Of a stretch of DNA of 64,000 bases, positions 34,165 to 42,621 are shown piece by piece. Both the position numbers and the translations under genes were made by a program. The DNA lies in contig NZ_CP106736.1 of the NCBI RefSeq assembly GCF_030035605.1, positions 3,841,001 through 3,905,000 of the forward strand, in the 5' to 3' direction. The DNA is from Silvimonas soli. GTDB taxonomy: Bacteria; Pseudomonadota; Gammaproteobacteria; Burkholderiales; Chitinibacteraceae. Position 1 is the first letter of the stretch; every line of letters starts with the position of its first letter. Below the pieces are notes generated by a model. It ran no database searches. It saw only the letters and a program-made list of their open reading frames with translations, and was not told the DNA's origin.

Positions 34165-35394
34165 TCACACCCGCCGGATCGGTAAACATGACGGCCCGAT
34201 TGGCTCAAAACTTTTGTAGGTCAGAATGAATTCCTGATGGCCCAGCGATTCGGACTTGCTGGCTTCGCCGTTAGCCACCCGGCCTACCAGATCAACAATC
34301 TCGCCACCCAGTTCATCCAGTGTGGCTTCGCCATTGAGCAAGCGCCCGGCGTTGATATCCATGTCTTCTGCCAGCCGCTCGTAGGTCTGCGGATTGGCGC
34401 AAATCTTGATCACCGGCGAGACCGCTGAACCCACCACTGAGCCACGGCCCGTGGTGAACAGCGTGATATGCGCGCCGCAGGCGATCAGTTCCACGATCTC
34501 GGCGTTGTCGGAGATATTCGGGAAGCCAAAGCGCACTTCGCCATCGGGCACCACATCCAGCAGATACAAGCCGCCGGTAGGTGGTACATCGCCCGGTTTG
34601 ATCAGGCCAGCGATGGGCGAATCGCCACTCTTGGCATACGCGCCGAGCGATTTTTCTTCTTGCGTGGTCAGGCCGCCGTCGGCATTGCCCGGCGCAAAGC
34701 TGCCGTGGCCGAGCGTGGCGTAATATTTGGCGGCTTTGGCAACGGCGTTGACGATTTCGTTGCCCAGTTCCGGCGTGGCGGCGCGGCGCTGCATGTGAAA
34801 TTCACAGCCGACCAGTTCGCCGGTTTCTTCAAAAATACAGGCCGAGCCATTGGCAATCAGCGTATCGAAAGCGCGCCCGACAGCCGGGTTGGCGGTAATG
34901 CCGCTGGTACCGTCCGAGCCACCGCAAATGGTGGCAACCACCAGTTCGTCCCAGGCCATCGGCACCTGGTCTTGCGTGTTGAGTTGATCAAGTGCCCATT
35001 GCACCCACTCCACGCCTTGCGCGATGGTGCTGCGGGTGCCGCCTTTTTCCTGAATGGTGAGCGTATGCACCGGGCGATCGCTGGCGGCGATGTGGCTATC
35101 CAGCCCGCGCTTGTCAAAGCTCTCGCAACCGAGCGACACCAGCAACACCGCACCGACGTTAGGGTGCGTACCCAACTGGCGCATGATCTTGTCGGCGTAG
35201 CCATTGGGATAACAGCCAGGAAAGCCAATCAAATGCACTTCTTGCCCGCGAAAATGTTGGACGATTTCGCTGGCGACAAAGTGCGCGCACTCCACCAGAT
35301 AGGCCACCGCCACCACATTGCGGATGCCTTTGCGGCCATCGCTGCGCGGCCAGCCTTTGAGCGCAGGCAGGGCGGTTTCAGTGTTGGTGGACAT
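34165..35394 (-). CDS. UxaA-family dehydratase, large (catalytic) part
   Basis: 409 residues corresponding to the C-terminal domains of altronate/galactarate dehydratases, here encoded apart from the SAF domain. Seen: G-W-P-R-S-D-G-R-K-G-I-R-N near residue 14, H-L-I-G-F-P-G-C-Y-P-N-G-Y-A (about 55), C-G-G-S-D-G-T-S-G-I-T-A-N-P-A-V-G near 160 and T-G-R-G-S-V-V-G near 340. Iron-dependent dehydration of an aldonic acid is expected. A split UxaA pair beside a lactonase, SDR and DUF718 mutarotase also occurs in the Campylobacter jejuni L-fucose locus, so L-fuconate is the favoured substrate. The start overlaps the SAF gene end by 17 bp. Confidence 0.85.
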   Translation of the reverse strand: MSTNTETALPALKGWPRSDGRKGIRNVVAVAYLVECAHFVASEIVQHFRGQEVHLIGFPGCYPNGYADKIMRQLGTHPNVGAVLLVSLGCESFDKRGLDSHIAASDRPVHTLTIQEKGGTRSTIAQGVEWVQWALDQLNTQDQVPMAWDELVVATICGGSDGTSGITANPAVGRAFDTLIANGSACIFEETGELVGCEFHMQRRAATPELGNEIVNAVAKAAKYYATLGHGSFAPGNADGGLTTQEEKSLGAYAKSGDSPIAGLIKPGDVPPTGGLYLLDVVPDGEVRFGFPNISDNAEIVELIACGAHITLFTTGRGSVVGSAVSPVIKICANPQTYERLAEDMDINAGRLLNGEATLDELGGEIVDLVGRVANGEASKSESLGHQEFILTYKSFEPIGPSCLPIRRV

Positions 35395-35710
35395 AGCTGT
35401 GCCCCTCTTCGAGCGTGTAAGTGGGCAAATAATCGCTGGTCAGATTGTGCGTGTGGATATGTTCACCGCGCGCAATGCCTTGAGTGGCGCTGCCAATGAT
35501 GGCGCCGTAGCGAAGTATTTTTTCGCCTTGGGCGATGTTATGCCGGGCCAGTTTGTGGCCGATGGCAATTGCATGCGGAATGCGTACGGTGACGCTTTCC
35601 ACCAATACTGTTTCGCCCGCTGCCAAGGGCGCGCAGACAATCAGACAATTGTCTTGAGGCCCGATCAGCAACAAGCGGCGATCGGTCAGCAAAGTTTCAG
35701 AATTTGCCAT
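35378..35710 (-). CDS. UxaA-family dehydratase, small SAF-domain part
   Basis: 110 residues equal to the N-terminal SAF domain of altronate dehydratases: V-R-I-P-H-A-I-A-I-G-H-K-L-A near residue 42, G-E-K-I-L-R-Y-G-A-I-I-G and G-E-H-I-H-T-H-N-L at the end, the block that binds substrate and metal. Expected to form a complex with the large part encoded next. The frame extends upstream but the ATG at 35710 starts the domain and overlaps the RraA gene end by 14 bp. Confidence 0.87.
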   Translation of the reverse strand: MANSETLLTDRRLLLIGPQDNCLIVCAPLAAGETVLVESVTVRIPHAIAIGHKLARHNIAQGEKILRYGAIIGSATQGIARGEHIHTHNLTSDYLPTYTLEEGHSYVHQH

Positions 35711-36356
35711 GTTGCAGATACGCCTCTTGTGGATCGACACCCGCCAGAATGGCCGTTCGCACTTTGTTTTCTTTGCCGATGGCGGTTTCCGCCTCGCGCA
35801 CGATTTCGTCCGCCAGCGCGCCGGGTAACACAATCGCCCCGTCACGATCCGCGCACAGGTAATCGCCGGTATGCAGCGTGACCTCGCCAATAACGACCGG
35901 TTGGCCGAATTGTTCCGGCAGCCAGTAACCAACTACATCGACCGGCGTGGTGTGACGGCACCACACCGGGAATCCCAGCTCCAGAATGAACGCGGTGTCA
36001 CGGCAACCACCATCGACCAGCGCGCCAGTCAGTCCTTTGTATTGCAGCGTCTCGGCAGATAACTCGCCCATGAACGCCGCGTGATGATCGTTAGGCTGGA
36101 TCACCAGCACATGGCCACTTGGCGCACGGGATAACAGGTTGGTCCATGCCAGCAGCGTGTCATGCGCCGGGGCCGGGGTAGGCTGACCTTCAACGGTAAA
36201 CACCGGCCCGGCCAGGCGCGTGGTGGCATCCAGTGGGTGTATCTGCCGCGGCAACACAAAGTTGCGCATCCCGGCGGCACGCATGACGTCATGCAGCACG
36301 CCGGTATAACAGGCGGCGAGGCGCTGGCTGAGTGGATCAGGCTGCTGCGTGGTCAC
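35697..36356 (-). CDS. RraA/HMG-aldolase family protein
   Basis: 219 residues from a GTG at 36356, which has GGAGAT upstream; the frame runs to 36473 but that part crosses the operator region. RraA-like fold: G-V-L-H-D-V-M-R near the start, G-A-L-V-D-G-G-C-R-D near residue 120 (the Arg and Asp that bind substrate and Mg in class II aldolases), and G-D-Y-L-C-A-D-R-D-G near 170. The G-G-x-R-D motif is intact, so an aldolase or oxo-acid decarboxylase is more likely than an RNase E inhibitor. First gene of the catabolic cluster; it could be a second route for cleaving the deoxy-keto acid. Exact reaction unknown. Confidence 0.8.
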   Translation of the reverse strand: MTTQQPDPLSQRLAACYTGVLHDVMRAAGMRNFVLPRQIHPLDATTRLAGPVFTVEGQPTPAPAHDTLLAWTNLLSRAPSGHVLVIQPNDHHAAFMGELSAETLQYKGLTGALVDGGCRDTAFILELGFPVWCRHTTPVDVVGYWLPEQFGQPVVIGEVTLHTGDYLCADRDGAIVLPGALADEIVREAETAIGKENKVRTAILAGVDPQEAYLQHGKF

Positions 36357-36437
36357 TGCGCGGTATCTCCGGTTGTTGCACCAGCTGCTGGAAGTTGCGG
36401 TCGATTTGCCTGTTTGCAGTAAATCAACTACACCCGT

Positions 36438-36472
36438 TGTATACTTGGCTCGAAGGTCTATTGGTCTGACCA
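36438..36472 (-). promoter_or_regulatory. FadR-type GntR operator and likely -10 of the catabolic operon
   Basis: TGGTCTGACCA (36462-36472) fits the TNGTNNNACNA consensus of FadR-family GntR regulators and is a near-perfect palindrome. On the minus strand a TATACA (36443-36438) lies downstream and could be the -10. The adjacent GntR protein is the obvious ligand-controlled repressor. Confidence 0.65.
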
Positions 36473-36598
36473 TTGAACCAAAGATTAGGTAGCATGGTGG
36501 GCGGATGTCAAGCGTTTTGTGGCGATTTTTTAATGACTACAAAATGCTGCATCGCAATGATTTGACAACAAAAAACAGCAAACCCAAGCGAGTGGAAT

Positions 36599-37357
36599 AT
36601 GGCGCATCGCCTGCCGCAGATTGAATCCAGAAGACTGTATCGCCAGATCGCCGAATTGATCGGACGCCATATTGATAGCGGCCAGTTTCCGCCGGGCAGC
36701 CTGCTGCCAGCCGAGCGTGAACTGGCGCAACAACTGGGCGTGAGCCGGGCCTCGGTGCGTGAAGCGCTGATCGCGCTGGAGGTAGAAGGGCGTGTCACCG
36801 TCAAGGTGGGAAACGGCGTGACCGTGCTGGAGAAAACGGTTCAGACTGGGGCCTCGGCGGAGAACAACAAAGCGCTGGAAGCGGTGCAACAAAACGGCTG
36901 GCCAGATGTGGGTCCGCTGGAGTTGCTGGAGGCCCGTATCCTGGTGGAATCTGAATCCGCCGCGCTCGCTGCCAAGCGCGCCACCCAATCGGATATCAAT
37001 TTGCTGGAGCAATATCTGGTGGAACTGGCGGACGAACATCGCCGTTTGCACCACATTCAGCCTGCCGATCGTCGGTTTCATATGAAGATTGCCGAGATGA
37101 GCGGCAACCAGGCGCTGGTGCATCTCACCGAGCAATTGTGGGATCAGCGCGGCAGCCCGGTATTTGCCCGGTTTGAAGATCACTTTGTGACGCACCGGCT
37201 GTTTGAAGACACCAGCCAGGATCACCGGCGGATTCTAGATGCCATTATCAGCCGCGACAGCACGGCAGCGCGCTCGGCCATGCGGCGGCATTTGAGTGAT
37301 GTGCGCAAAGCTTTTTTGCGCGGATTATCGGGCAGCAAGACTGAAGAACAAGCTTAG
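36599..37357 (+). CDS. FadR-family GntR transcriptional regulator (FCD domain)
   Basis: 252 residues. N-terminal winged helix (about 10-75): R-L-Y-R-Q-I-A-E-L-I, G-S-L-L-P-A-E-R-E-L-A-Q-Q-L-G-V-S-R-A-S-V-R-E-A-L, V-K-V-G-N-G-V-T-V. C-terminal all-helical FCD domain (about 100-235) with E-A-R-I-L-V-E-S-E-S-A-A-L-A and metal-ligand-like D-R-R-F-H and H-R-R-I-L-D-A-I. Such regulators sense sugar acids or other carboxylates. Divergent from the sugar-acid cluster with a matching operator between, so the inducer is probably the aldonate or keto-deoxy intermediate. Confidence 0.92.
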   Translation: MAHRLPQIESRRLYRQIAELIGRHIDSGQFPPGSLLPAERELAQQLGVSRASVREALIALEVEGRVTVKVGNGVTVLEKTVQTGASAENNKALEAVQQNGWPDVGPLELLEARILVESESAALAAKRATQSDINLLEQYLVELADEHRRLHHIQPADRRFHMKIAEMSGNQALVHLTEQLWDQRGSPVFARFEDHFVTHRLFEDTSQDHRRILDAIISRDSTAARSAMRRHLSDVRKAFLRGLSGSKTEEQA

Positions 37358-37474
37358 TCCGGATGGATGAACTGGCGCATCAGCGCCGGGACTGCTGAAC
37401 AGATGCAGCGCCGTTTTACTCGCGCTATGCTGCGGCTTCTTGTCGATTTTCTGGTCGCCCGACCCGTCACGCTG

Positions 37475-37891
37475 ATGTCCGCTTTGCCTGCTACTACCTC
37501 GCAACCGATTTACGTCGTCACTCTCGCGGTGATTCGCCACCAGCAATTGCTGTGTGTGCGCAAACGCGGCACCACGCGCTTCATGTTGCCCGGCGGCAAG
37601 CCGGAAAGCGGTGAAACCGCCGTTGCCTGCGTCAGCCGTGAAGTGCAGGAAGAACTGGGTTGTTTGGTGCTCACCGATACCTTGCACTACGTGGGCGAGT
37701 TTGCCAGTGCTGCCGCCAATGAGTCGGGGCGCCTGGTGCAGGCGCAGGTTTACAACGGGGAAATCGTCGGTGATATTCAGTTGGCGGCAGAAATTGAAGA
37801 ATATCGCTGGTTGCCACTTAATGGGCCTTGGCCGGTGCCCATGGCGCCATTGCTGCAAGAGCAGGTACTGCTGGCGCTGCAGCAAGTTTGA
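37475..37891 (+). CDS. NUDIX hydrolase
   Basis: 138 residues from the ATG at 37475; the frame is open from 37367 but the extra residues are outside the domain, and neither start has a good ribosome-binding site. The NUDIX box G-x5-E-x7-R-E-V-x-E-E-x-G is complete (G-K-P-E-S-G-E then S-R-E-V-Q-E-E-L-G). It hydrolyses a nucleoside diphosphate linked to some moiety; V-V-T-L-A-V-I and F-M-L-P-G-G-K-P-E point to an 8-oxo-dGTP-ase- or ADP-ribose-like member, but specificity is not readable. Downstream of the GntR gene on the same strand. Confidence 0.83.
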   Translation: MSALPATTSQPIYVVTLAVIRHQQLLCVRKRGTTRFMLPGGKPESGETAVACVSREVQEELGCLVLTDTLHYVGEFASAAANESGRLVQAQVYNGEIVGDIQLAAEIEEYRWLPLNGPWPVPMAPLLQEQVLLALQQV

Positions 37892-38030
37892 AGCAACTGT
37901 TGGCCGGTCTTTGAATCAAGTGTGATGAGCGGGCCTGGTGAACCGGTGTGGTGGCAATTGTCCGCAGACAGCCTGGTTGGCCACCTGACAAACTCACTGC
38001 TTTGTCATTGGCGATGAGCGAGAGCAGATC

Positions 38031-38705
38031 ATGCAGGTTCTTTTGATTGGCACCAATCACATGCAGCAGGCCGACAGCTTGATGTTCCGTCAACTGTGTG
38101 GCGTGCTGCAACAGCTCCAGCCAGATCATCTGTTGCTCGAAATGCGCCAGGAAGACATCCAGCAAGATTCCGCAATGCTGGCGCCGTTTTACGGGCCGGA
38201 AATGATCCTGCTGGCGCAACAGTTCCGCAATATCGCTCACGGTTTCGACTGGTTAGGCGATGCCATTGTTGGCAAAGCGATTCCGCCTGGCCACATGGAT
38301 GAACAACAGGCGTTGTCGGCGGATTTGGGCGGCGATGATCTCGCTCCCGCCGGGCGCGAGTTTTACAGCGCTTTCAATGCTGAGCTGGAACCGTTTCTGC
38401 GCGATGATGATTTGTTCATCATGAATCAGCCCAATGCGGTGGCCGTGGCGGGACGGTGGATCAATTTCTACAATTGGTGCACCGGTCGCTTTGCCCCGCT
38501 GGCGGCTTTCTATCGCAAACGCGTACTGCAGATCGATGCCAATATCGCTGATTTTGTCCAGGCCAAAGTGCACCAGCCGGGCAGCATTTGCGTGGTGATT
38601 GGCTTGTCGCATTTGCCGCGGGTCAAGGCCGCTTTGCAGCAACGCTTGCCTGGCGTGCAGACGCGTTTACTGGGTGAGGTTGCCCCGCCATCCGCAGTGC
38701 TCTGA
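38031..38705 (+). CDS. TraB/DUF5694-like protein
   Basis: 224 residues. Weakly recognised: the start V-L-L-I-G-T-N-H-M resembles the G-T-x-H motif of TraB/PrgY-like proteins, H-L-L-L-E-M-R near residue 36 supplies the expected acidic residue, R-V-L-Q-I-D-A-N-I-A-D-F near 168 and V-V-I-G-L-S-H-L near 190 a second conserved histidine. This His/Glu layout suggests a metal-dependent hydrolase fold. No signal peptide or membrane segment. Function unknown. GAGAG precedes the ATG. Confidence 0.6.
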   Translation: MQVLLIGTNHMQQADSLMFRQLCGVLQQLQPDHLLLEMRQEDIQQDSAMLAPFYGPEMILLAQQFRNIAHGFDWLGDAIVGKAIPPGHMDEQQALSADLGGDDLAPAGREFYSAFNAELEPFLRDDDLFIMNQPNAVAVAGRWINFYNWCTGRFAPLAAFYRKRVLQIDANIADFVQAKVHQPGSICVVIGLSHLPRVKAALQQRLPGVQTRLLGEVAPPSAVL

Positions 38706-38743
38706 GTCGTTTGCGACCGTAGCGTTAATCAGGACAAAACAGC

Positions 38744-39703
38744 ATGAAAGCCCTGGTGTTTGAACAATTTGGTGGCCCGGAGGTTTTGCAGTACCGGGAG
38801 ATTGCCGATCCGGTAGCACAAGACGATGAAGTGATCGTGCAGATGAAAGCCATCGGCCTGAATTTTGCAGATATCTATCGCCGTAAAGGCAATTACCATC
38901 TCGCTGGCCAGCCGCCTTATATCCTGGGTTATGAAGGCGCCGGTGTGGTGGTTGCTCGCGGCAAAAACGTGCAAGGGCTGCAGATTGGCCAGCGCATTGG
39001 CTTTGCCGATGTGCCACATGCCAACGCCGAATTGGTGGCGGTGCCGCAAGACAAGGCGATTCCTTTACCCGAAGGCACCGGCTTTGAACTGGCGGCGTCT
39101 GTGCTGTTGCAAGGGCTGACTGCGCAGTATCTGGTGAGCGACGGCTATCCGGTAAAACCAGGCGACGTGGCGCTGGTTCATGCGGCAGCGGGTGGCGTGG
39201 GGCAATTGCTGACGCAAATGATTATTGCCTTGGGCGGTTCGGTGATCGGCCTGACTTCATCGCCCGACAAAGCCGCCGTGGTGCAGGCGCTGGGTGCCAG
39301 CAATGTCTTGCTTTATAAGGATGACTGGCCGCAGCAAGTGCTGGCACTGTGCGGCGGCGTAAACGTGGCTTATGAGTCGGTCGGGTCGACGCTGATGCAA
39401 AGCTTTGCCGCCACCCGTAAACGCGGCACTGTGGTGTTCTTTGGCATGGCTGGTGCAGACCCCGCGCCGATTGATCCGCGCATGTTGATGGATACTTCGC
39501 AGACCCTCACCGGCGGAGATTTGTGGAACGTGCTGACCAGTTACACCGAACGCACACAACGCGCCGCCCGGCTGTTTGAGTGGATTGGCAGTGGCAAGAT
39601 CAAGGTAAGTCCGCCCGCAGTAGTTGCGCTGCAAGATGGCGCTGCTGCACATCAACTGCTGGAAAGCCGTAAAAGCACTGGCAAGATACTGCTTATTCCT
39701 TAA
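38744..39703 (+). CDS. NADPH:quinone oxidoreductase, zeta-crystallin type
   Basis: 319 residues, medium-chain dehydrogenase/reductase without the structural zinc. N-terminal GroES-like domain with G-P-E-V-L-Q-Y, G-L-N-F-A-D-I-Y-R-R-K-G near residue 38 and G-Y-E-G-A-G-V-V; Rossmann part with V-H-A-A-A-G-G-V-G near 150, the NADPH-binding loop of quinone oxidoreductases. It reduces quinones one electron at a time or related enones. Apparently alone; convergent with the sirtuin gene. Confidence 0.9.
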   Translation: MKALVFEQFGGPEVLQYREIADPVAQDDEVIVQMKAIGLNFADIYRRKGNYHLAGQPPYILGYEGAGVVVARGKNVQGLQIGQRIGFADVPHANAELVAVPQDKAIPLPEGTGFELAASVLLQGLTAQYLVSDGYPVKPGDVALVHAAAGGVGQLLTQMIIALGGSVIGLTSSPDKAAVVQALGASNVLLYKDDWPQQVLALCGGVNVAYESVGSTLMQSFAATRKRGTVVFFGMAGADPAPIDPRMLMDTSQTLTGGDLWNVLTSYTERTQRAARLFEWIGSGKIKVSPPAVVALQDGAAAHQLLESRKSTGKILLIP

Positions 39704-39736
39704 GCGGGCGGGGCGGATTGTTGTTGCGATTCGCCC

Positions 39737-40465
39737 TCACAACAGTGCTTTCACCCGCTGGCAAGTCTCGCCAATTCCCGCTTGAACAATCACATCAAAA
39801 AACCGGTCCAGTCGCGTGTCGCTCAGGTTGATCAAGCCGCAGGGCACGCCCGCGCGGGCGGCCTCAACCGGAATCAGATTGACCGGGCCAACCTCCAGCG
39901 AAGAACCCATGACCAGCAGTAAATCGGCGTTAACGGCCAGATCAAACGCCGGGTCGATCAATGGTACCGCTTCGCCGTAAAGCACCACATCCGGCTTGAG
40001 CGCGGCATTGCATTCGCGGCAAAGCGGTAGCGGATTTGCCTGCACATAAGCCAGATCGTGCGTGGTCTGGCAGTTCAGGCAGGTGGCGCCCATCAAGGTG
40101 CCGTGCATTTCAAGTACTTCGCGGCTGCCGGCTTTGTGATGCAGGCCGTCGATATTCTGGGTCAGCACGCTGATCCGTTTGCCTTGTTCTTCCAGCCACG
40201 CCAGAAACTCATGCCCGGCGTTAGGCGAATATTGGCCAGCCAGTTTCAGCTTAAAAATCTCGCGAAATGCATCCCAGAACCCGGCAGGGTCAGCGTAGAA
40301 GTAATCGATCGACACCACGTCGGCAAAGCTGCGGTTCTGTGTGAACAAACCGTTGGCCGAGCGAAAATCCGGAATGCCCGACTCGGTACTCATTCCCGCC
40401 CCGGACAGCACGGCAATATGGTTGGCGTTGGCGATCAACGTGGCAAGGCGGGAGAGGTTGTCCAT
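39737..40465 (-). CDS. Sir2-family NAD-dependent protein deacylase
   Basis: 242 residues from ATG 40465, the normal bacterial sirtuin length. Motifs: G-A-G-M-S-T-E-S-G-I-P-D-F-R-S (about 21-35), T-Q-N-I-D-G-L-H, catalytic His in E-M-H-G, two C-x2-C pairs (C-L-N-C and C-R-E-C) for the structural zinc, and V-M-G-S-S-L-E-V near 190. It removes acyl groups from lysine, making nicotinamide and O-acyl-ADP-ribose. The frame to 40696 is longer but is not homologous and lies opposite the next gene's start. Confidence 0.92.
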   Translation of the reverse strand: MDNLSRLATLIANANHIAVLSGAGMSTESGIPDFRSANGLFTQNRSFADVVSIDYFYADPAGFWDAFREIFKLKLAGQYSPNAGHEFLAWLEEQGKRISVLTQNIDGLHHKAGSREVLEMHGTLMGATCLNCQTTHDLAYVQANPLPLCRECNAALKPDVVLYGEAVPLIDPAFDLAVNADLLLVMGSSLEVGPVNLIPVEAARAGVPCGLINLSDTRLDRFFDVIVQAGIGETCQRVKALL

Positions 40466-40660
40466 GGCAGTCAACAGGCGTGGGCTAAAGTGGCAGTTTA
40501 GCCAAAGCGGGCGATATGGTGTGGGGCAATCCGGCGGCTTGACTGGCAGTTTAAAACGCTGCGCTAAGGCCGGCCCCCAATTGGTTTGCAGGTATGCCTC
40601 ATGTGATGCTGCGGGCAGCCCGGCTCGTTCAGCCTTGTTCAACCTCAACCCGGAATACCC

Positions 40661-41134
40661 ATGGCCCGTTCTCCCGCACTGCTGCAGATGTGGCAACGCT
40701 GTTCCAGACTGCCTGCGGGCAACTGGCTGTTTTCATGGCTGGTGTGCCTGAAAGCACCGTACTTTGGTTCGATCTCGCCGCGTTTTGATGTACTGGAGCC
40801 GGGCAAAGCCCAGGTTTCGATCAAGAAACGGCGCAAAGTGCAAAATCATATCGGCACGGTTCATGCCATCGCCATGTGCAATATGGCCGAGTTGGCAGCT
40901 GGTACGATGACCGACGTCACCATCCCGGCCACGCACCGCTGGATTCCCAAGGGCATGACTGTTGAGTACCTCAAGAAGGCCGAAACCCATCTGCGCGCCG
41001 TTGCTACGGTCACCGCGCCTGCCGATTGGGGCACAGGGATGGACTTGCCGGTGAAGGTGGAAGTGCTGGATAGCAATGAGCAACTGGTACTGCTGGCGAC
41101 GGTGACCATGTGGGTATCGGCAAAAAAGAGCTGA
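40661..41134 (+). CDS. DUF4442 hotdog-fold protein
   Basis: 157 residues. DUF4442 proteins are hotdog-fold relatives of thioesterases. Seen: a basic helical start, Y-F-G-S-I-S-P-R-F, H-I-G-T-V-H-A-I-A-M-C-N-M-A-E (about 62-76, the position of the hotdog helix and the putative active site), and P-K-G-M-T-V-E-Y-L-K-K-A. A possible acyl-CoA thioesterase; substrate unknown. Divergent from the sirtuin gene. Confidence 0.82.
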   Translation: MARSPALLQMWQRCSRLPAGNWLFSWLVCLKAPYFGSISPRFDVLEPGKAQVSIKKRRKVQNHIGTVHAIAMCNMAELAAGTMTDVTIPATHRWIPKGMTVEYLKKAETHLRAVATVTAPADWGTGMDLPVKVEVLDSNEQLVLLATVTMWVSAKKS

Positions 41135-41208
41135 ACCAAACGGGAATGTGACTGCGCGGAACCGGGCCGCCTCGCGTTAAAATGGCGTTTTGCGACCAGC
41201 CTTGCACC

Positions 41209-41775
41209 ATGACCGAATCTACCCAAACCCCTGAAGCCATCCTTGCAGCAACGCAACGCTGGCTCACCCGCGCCATCATCGGTCTGAACCTGTGCCCGTT
41301 TGCCAAGAGCGTGCATGTGAAGCAGCAGATTCGTTACGTGATTAGCGATGCCACTGATGCCGAAGGCGTCGAAGCAGCCCTGGAGCTGGCTTTGCTGGAG
41401 CTGAACGATAGCGATCCGGCGGACGTAGATACCACCTTGCTGATCCTGCCCGCCGCGTTTGCCGATTTTCTGGATTACAACGATTTTCTGCACCAGGCCG
41501 ACCGTTTGCTCAAGCTGATGGGCTTTCAGGGCAAGTACCAGATCGCCAGCTTTCACCCGCAGTATCAGTTTGCGGGCACCGAAGCAGATGACATCGAGAA
41601 CTACACCAACCGCGCGCCGTATCCGACTTTGCATTTGATCCGCGAAGCCAGCATCGAACGCGCCGTGGCGGCTTTTCCCGATGCATCGGTCATTTACGAG
41701 CGTAACCAGGAAACCATGCGCCGGATCGGGCTGGATGGCTGGCGCAAGTTGATGAGTGCCGACGAGCCGGATTGA
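41209..41775 (+). CDS. DUF1415 family protein
   Basis: 188 residues, the usual length of the family. The signature W-L-x-R-A-I-I-G-L-N-L-C-P-F-A-K (about 18-33) with its Cys-Pro, L-I-L-P-A-A-F-A-D-F near 78, F-H-P-Q-Y-Q-F-A-G-T near 112 and N-R-A-P-Y-P-T-L-H-L-I-R-E-A-S near 128 are all present. No function is established; a redox or metal role for the Cys and His residues is possible. The ATG at 41209 starts the conserved part. Confidence 0.86.
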   Translation: MTESTQTPEAILAATQRWLTRAIIGLNLCPFAKSVHVKQQIRYVISDATDAEGVEAALELALLELNDSDPADVDTTLLILPAAFADFLDYNDFLHQADRLLKLMGFQGKYQIASFHPQYQFAGTEADDIENYTNRAPYPTLHLIREASIERAVAAFPDASVIYERNQETMRRIGLDGWRKLMSADEPD

Positions 41776-41954
41776 GCGTGACCTGAGTACCACCAACCGT
41801 AACCCCCGATGAAGTGAAACGAAAATCCGGGGGTGCAATGCAGAAACACAGCGCAGGCCCTGGATTTTGGCTGTGGAGGCCGCCCTGAGGCGCCCGCCGT
41901 ATCCGGGTGTGGCGGGCGCAAAGTGCAGATGCTTTGGTGCTGTTGCCTGGATGC

Positions 41955-42617
41955 CTACTTGTCTTTCAAATAAAGCCGGTCATCAAACGTAGCGACCCAT
42001 TGCGGGAAATAAACCACCAGCAAGGTCATGACGATGCCGCTGGTAAAGGCTTCCGGCCAGCCCATCAACAGGTAGTAGGGTAGTTGTTCGTCAACCAGAA
42101 AACCCAGGTCATACACACCGCTGGCCGCCAGCAGGCCGCAGGTGAGCAGCCCCACGCACCACATCGACAAAGCGCCCGCCGCAAAGCTGTTGACGAAGAT
42201 ATAGGTGAAGTAGTTGATGGGCATTTTCTTTTGGGCAAACCGCAGCAATTGCCAGGTGAGCGTGGTGGGAACAGCCGCCACAATCAGCCACGACAAACCC
42301 ATGCTGGCCCAATCGCCATGCCCATCGTAGATATCTCCGCCCAACGCCACCGCCAAGCCCAGCCGCGCCCGATCCGGTCCAGCGATCAACGTTAACGCGG
42401 TGGCGCCGATCAAATGAAACGCCAGTCCGGGCTGGATATTGGCTTTCATTTGCCAGGCAATCAGCACGGCCACCGTGCCGCCAAACCAGCAGGTCAGTTC
42501 TGACTGCGGCAACTTGAGCCACGGCACTTGCCACGCCGAGCGGGCCAGCAAGCAGGCGCACAGCAGCCATGCCGTAATCAGCCAGGAATCGGGAAAATGC
42601 GCGGCGACCAGGTTCAT
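41955..42617 (-). CDS. CbiM-like membrane protein (COG3235; energy-coupling factor-like permease)
   Basis: 220 residues with six or seven membrane segments. F-H-L-I-G-A-T-A-L-T-L-I near residue 67 and N-Y-F-T-Y-I-F-V-N-S-F-A-A-G near 135 with its Asn and His/Asp-rich loops resemble CbiM/NikM, the S components for cobalt and nickel. No CbiQ or CbiO partner genes are adjacent, so whether it transports metal alone or with distant partners is unknown. It starts 4 bp after the alpha/beta hydrolase stop and may be co-transcribed. Confidence 0.78.
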   Translation of the reverse strand: MNLVAAHFPDSWLITAWLLCACLLARSAWQVPWLKLPQSELTCWFGGTVAVLIAWQMKANIQPGLAFHLIGATALTLIAGPDRARLGLAVALGGDIYDGHGDWASMGLSWLIVAAVPTTLTWQLLRFAQKKMPINYFTYIFVNSFAAGALSMWCVGLLTCGLLAASGVYDLGFLVDEQLPYYLLMGWPEAFTSGIVMTLLVVYFPQWVATFDDRLYLKDK

Positions 42618-42621
42618 GGCA

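Noticed and set aside
35697..36473. Longer RraA protein starting at 36473
   Set aside because: The extra 39 codons run through the GntR operator and promoter; a GTG at 36356 with GGAGAT begins the homologous part.
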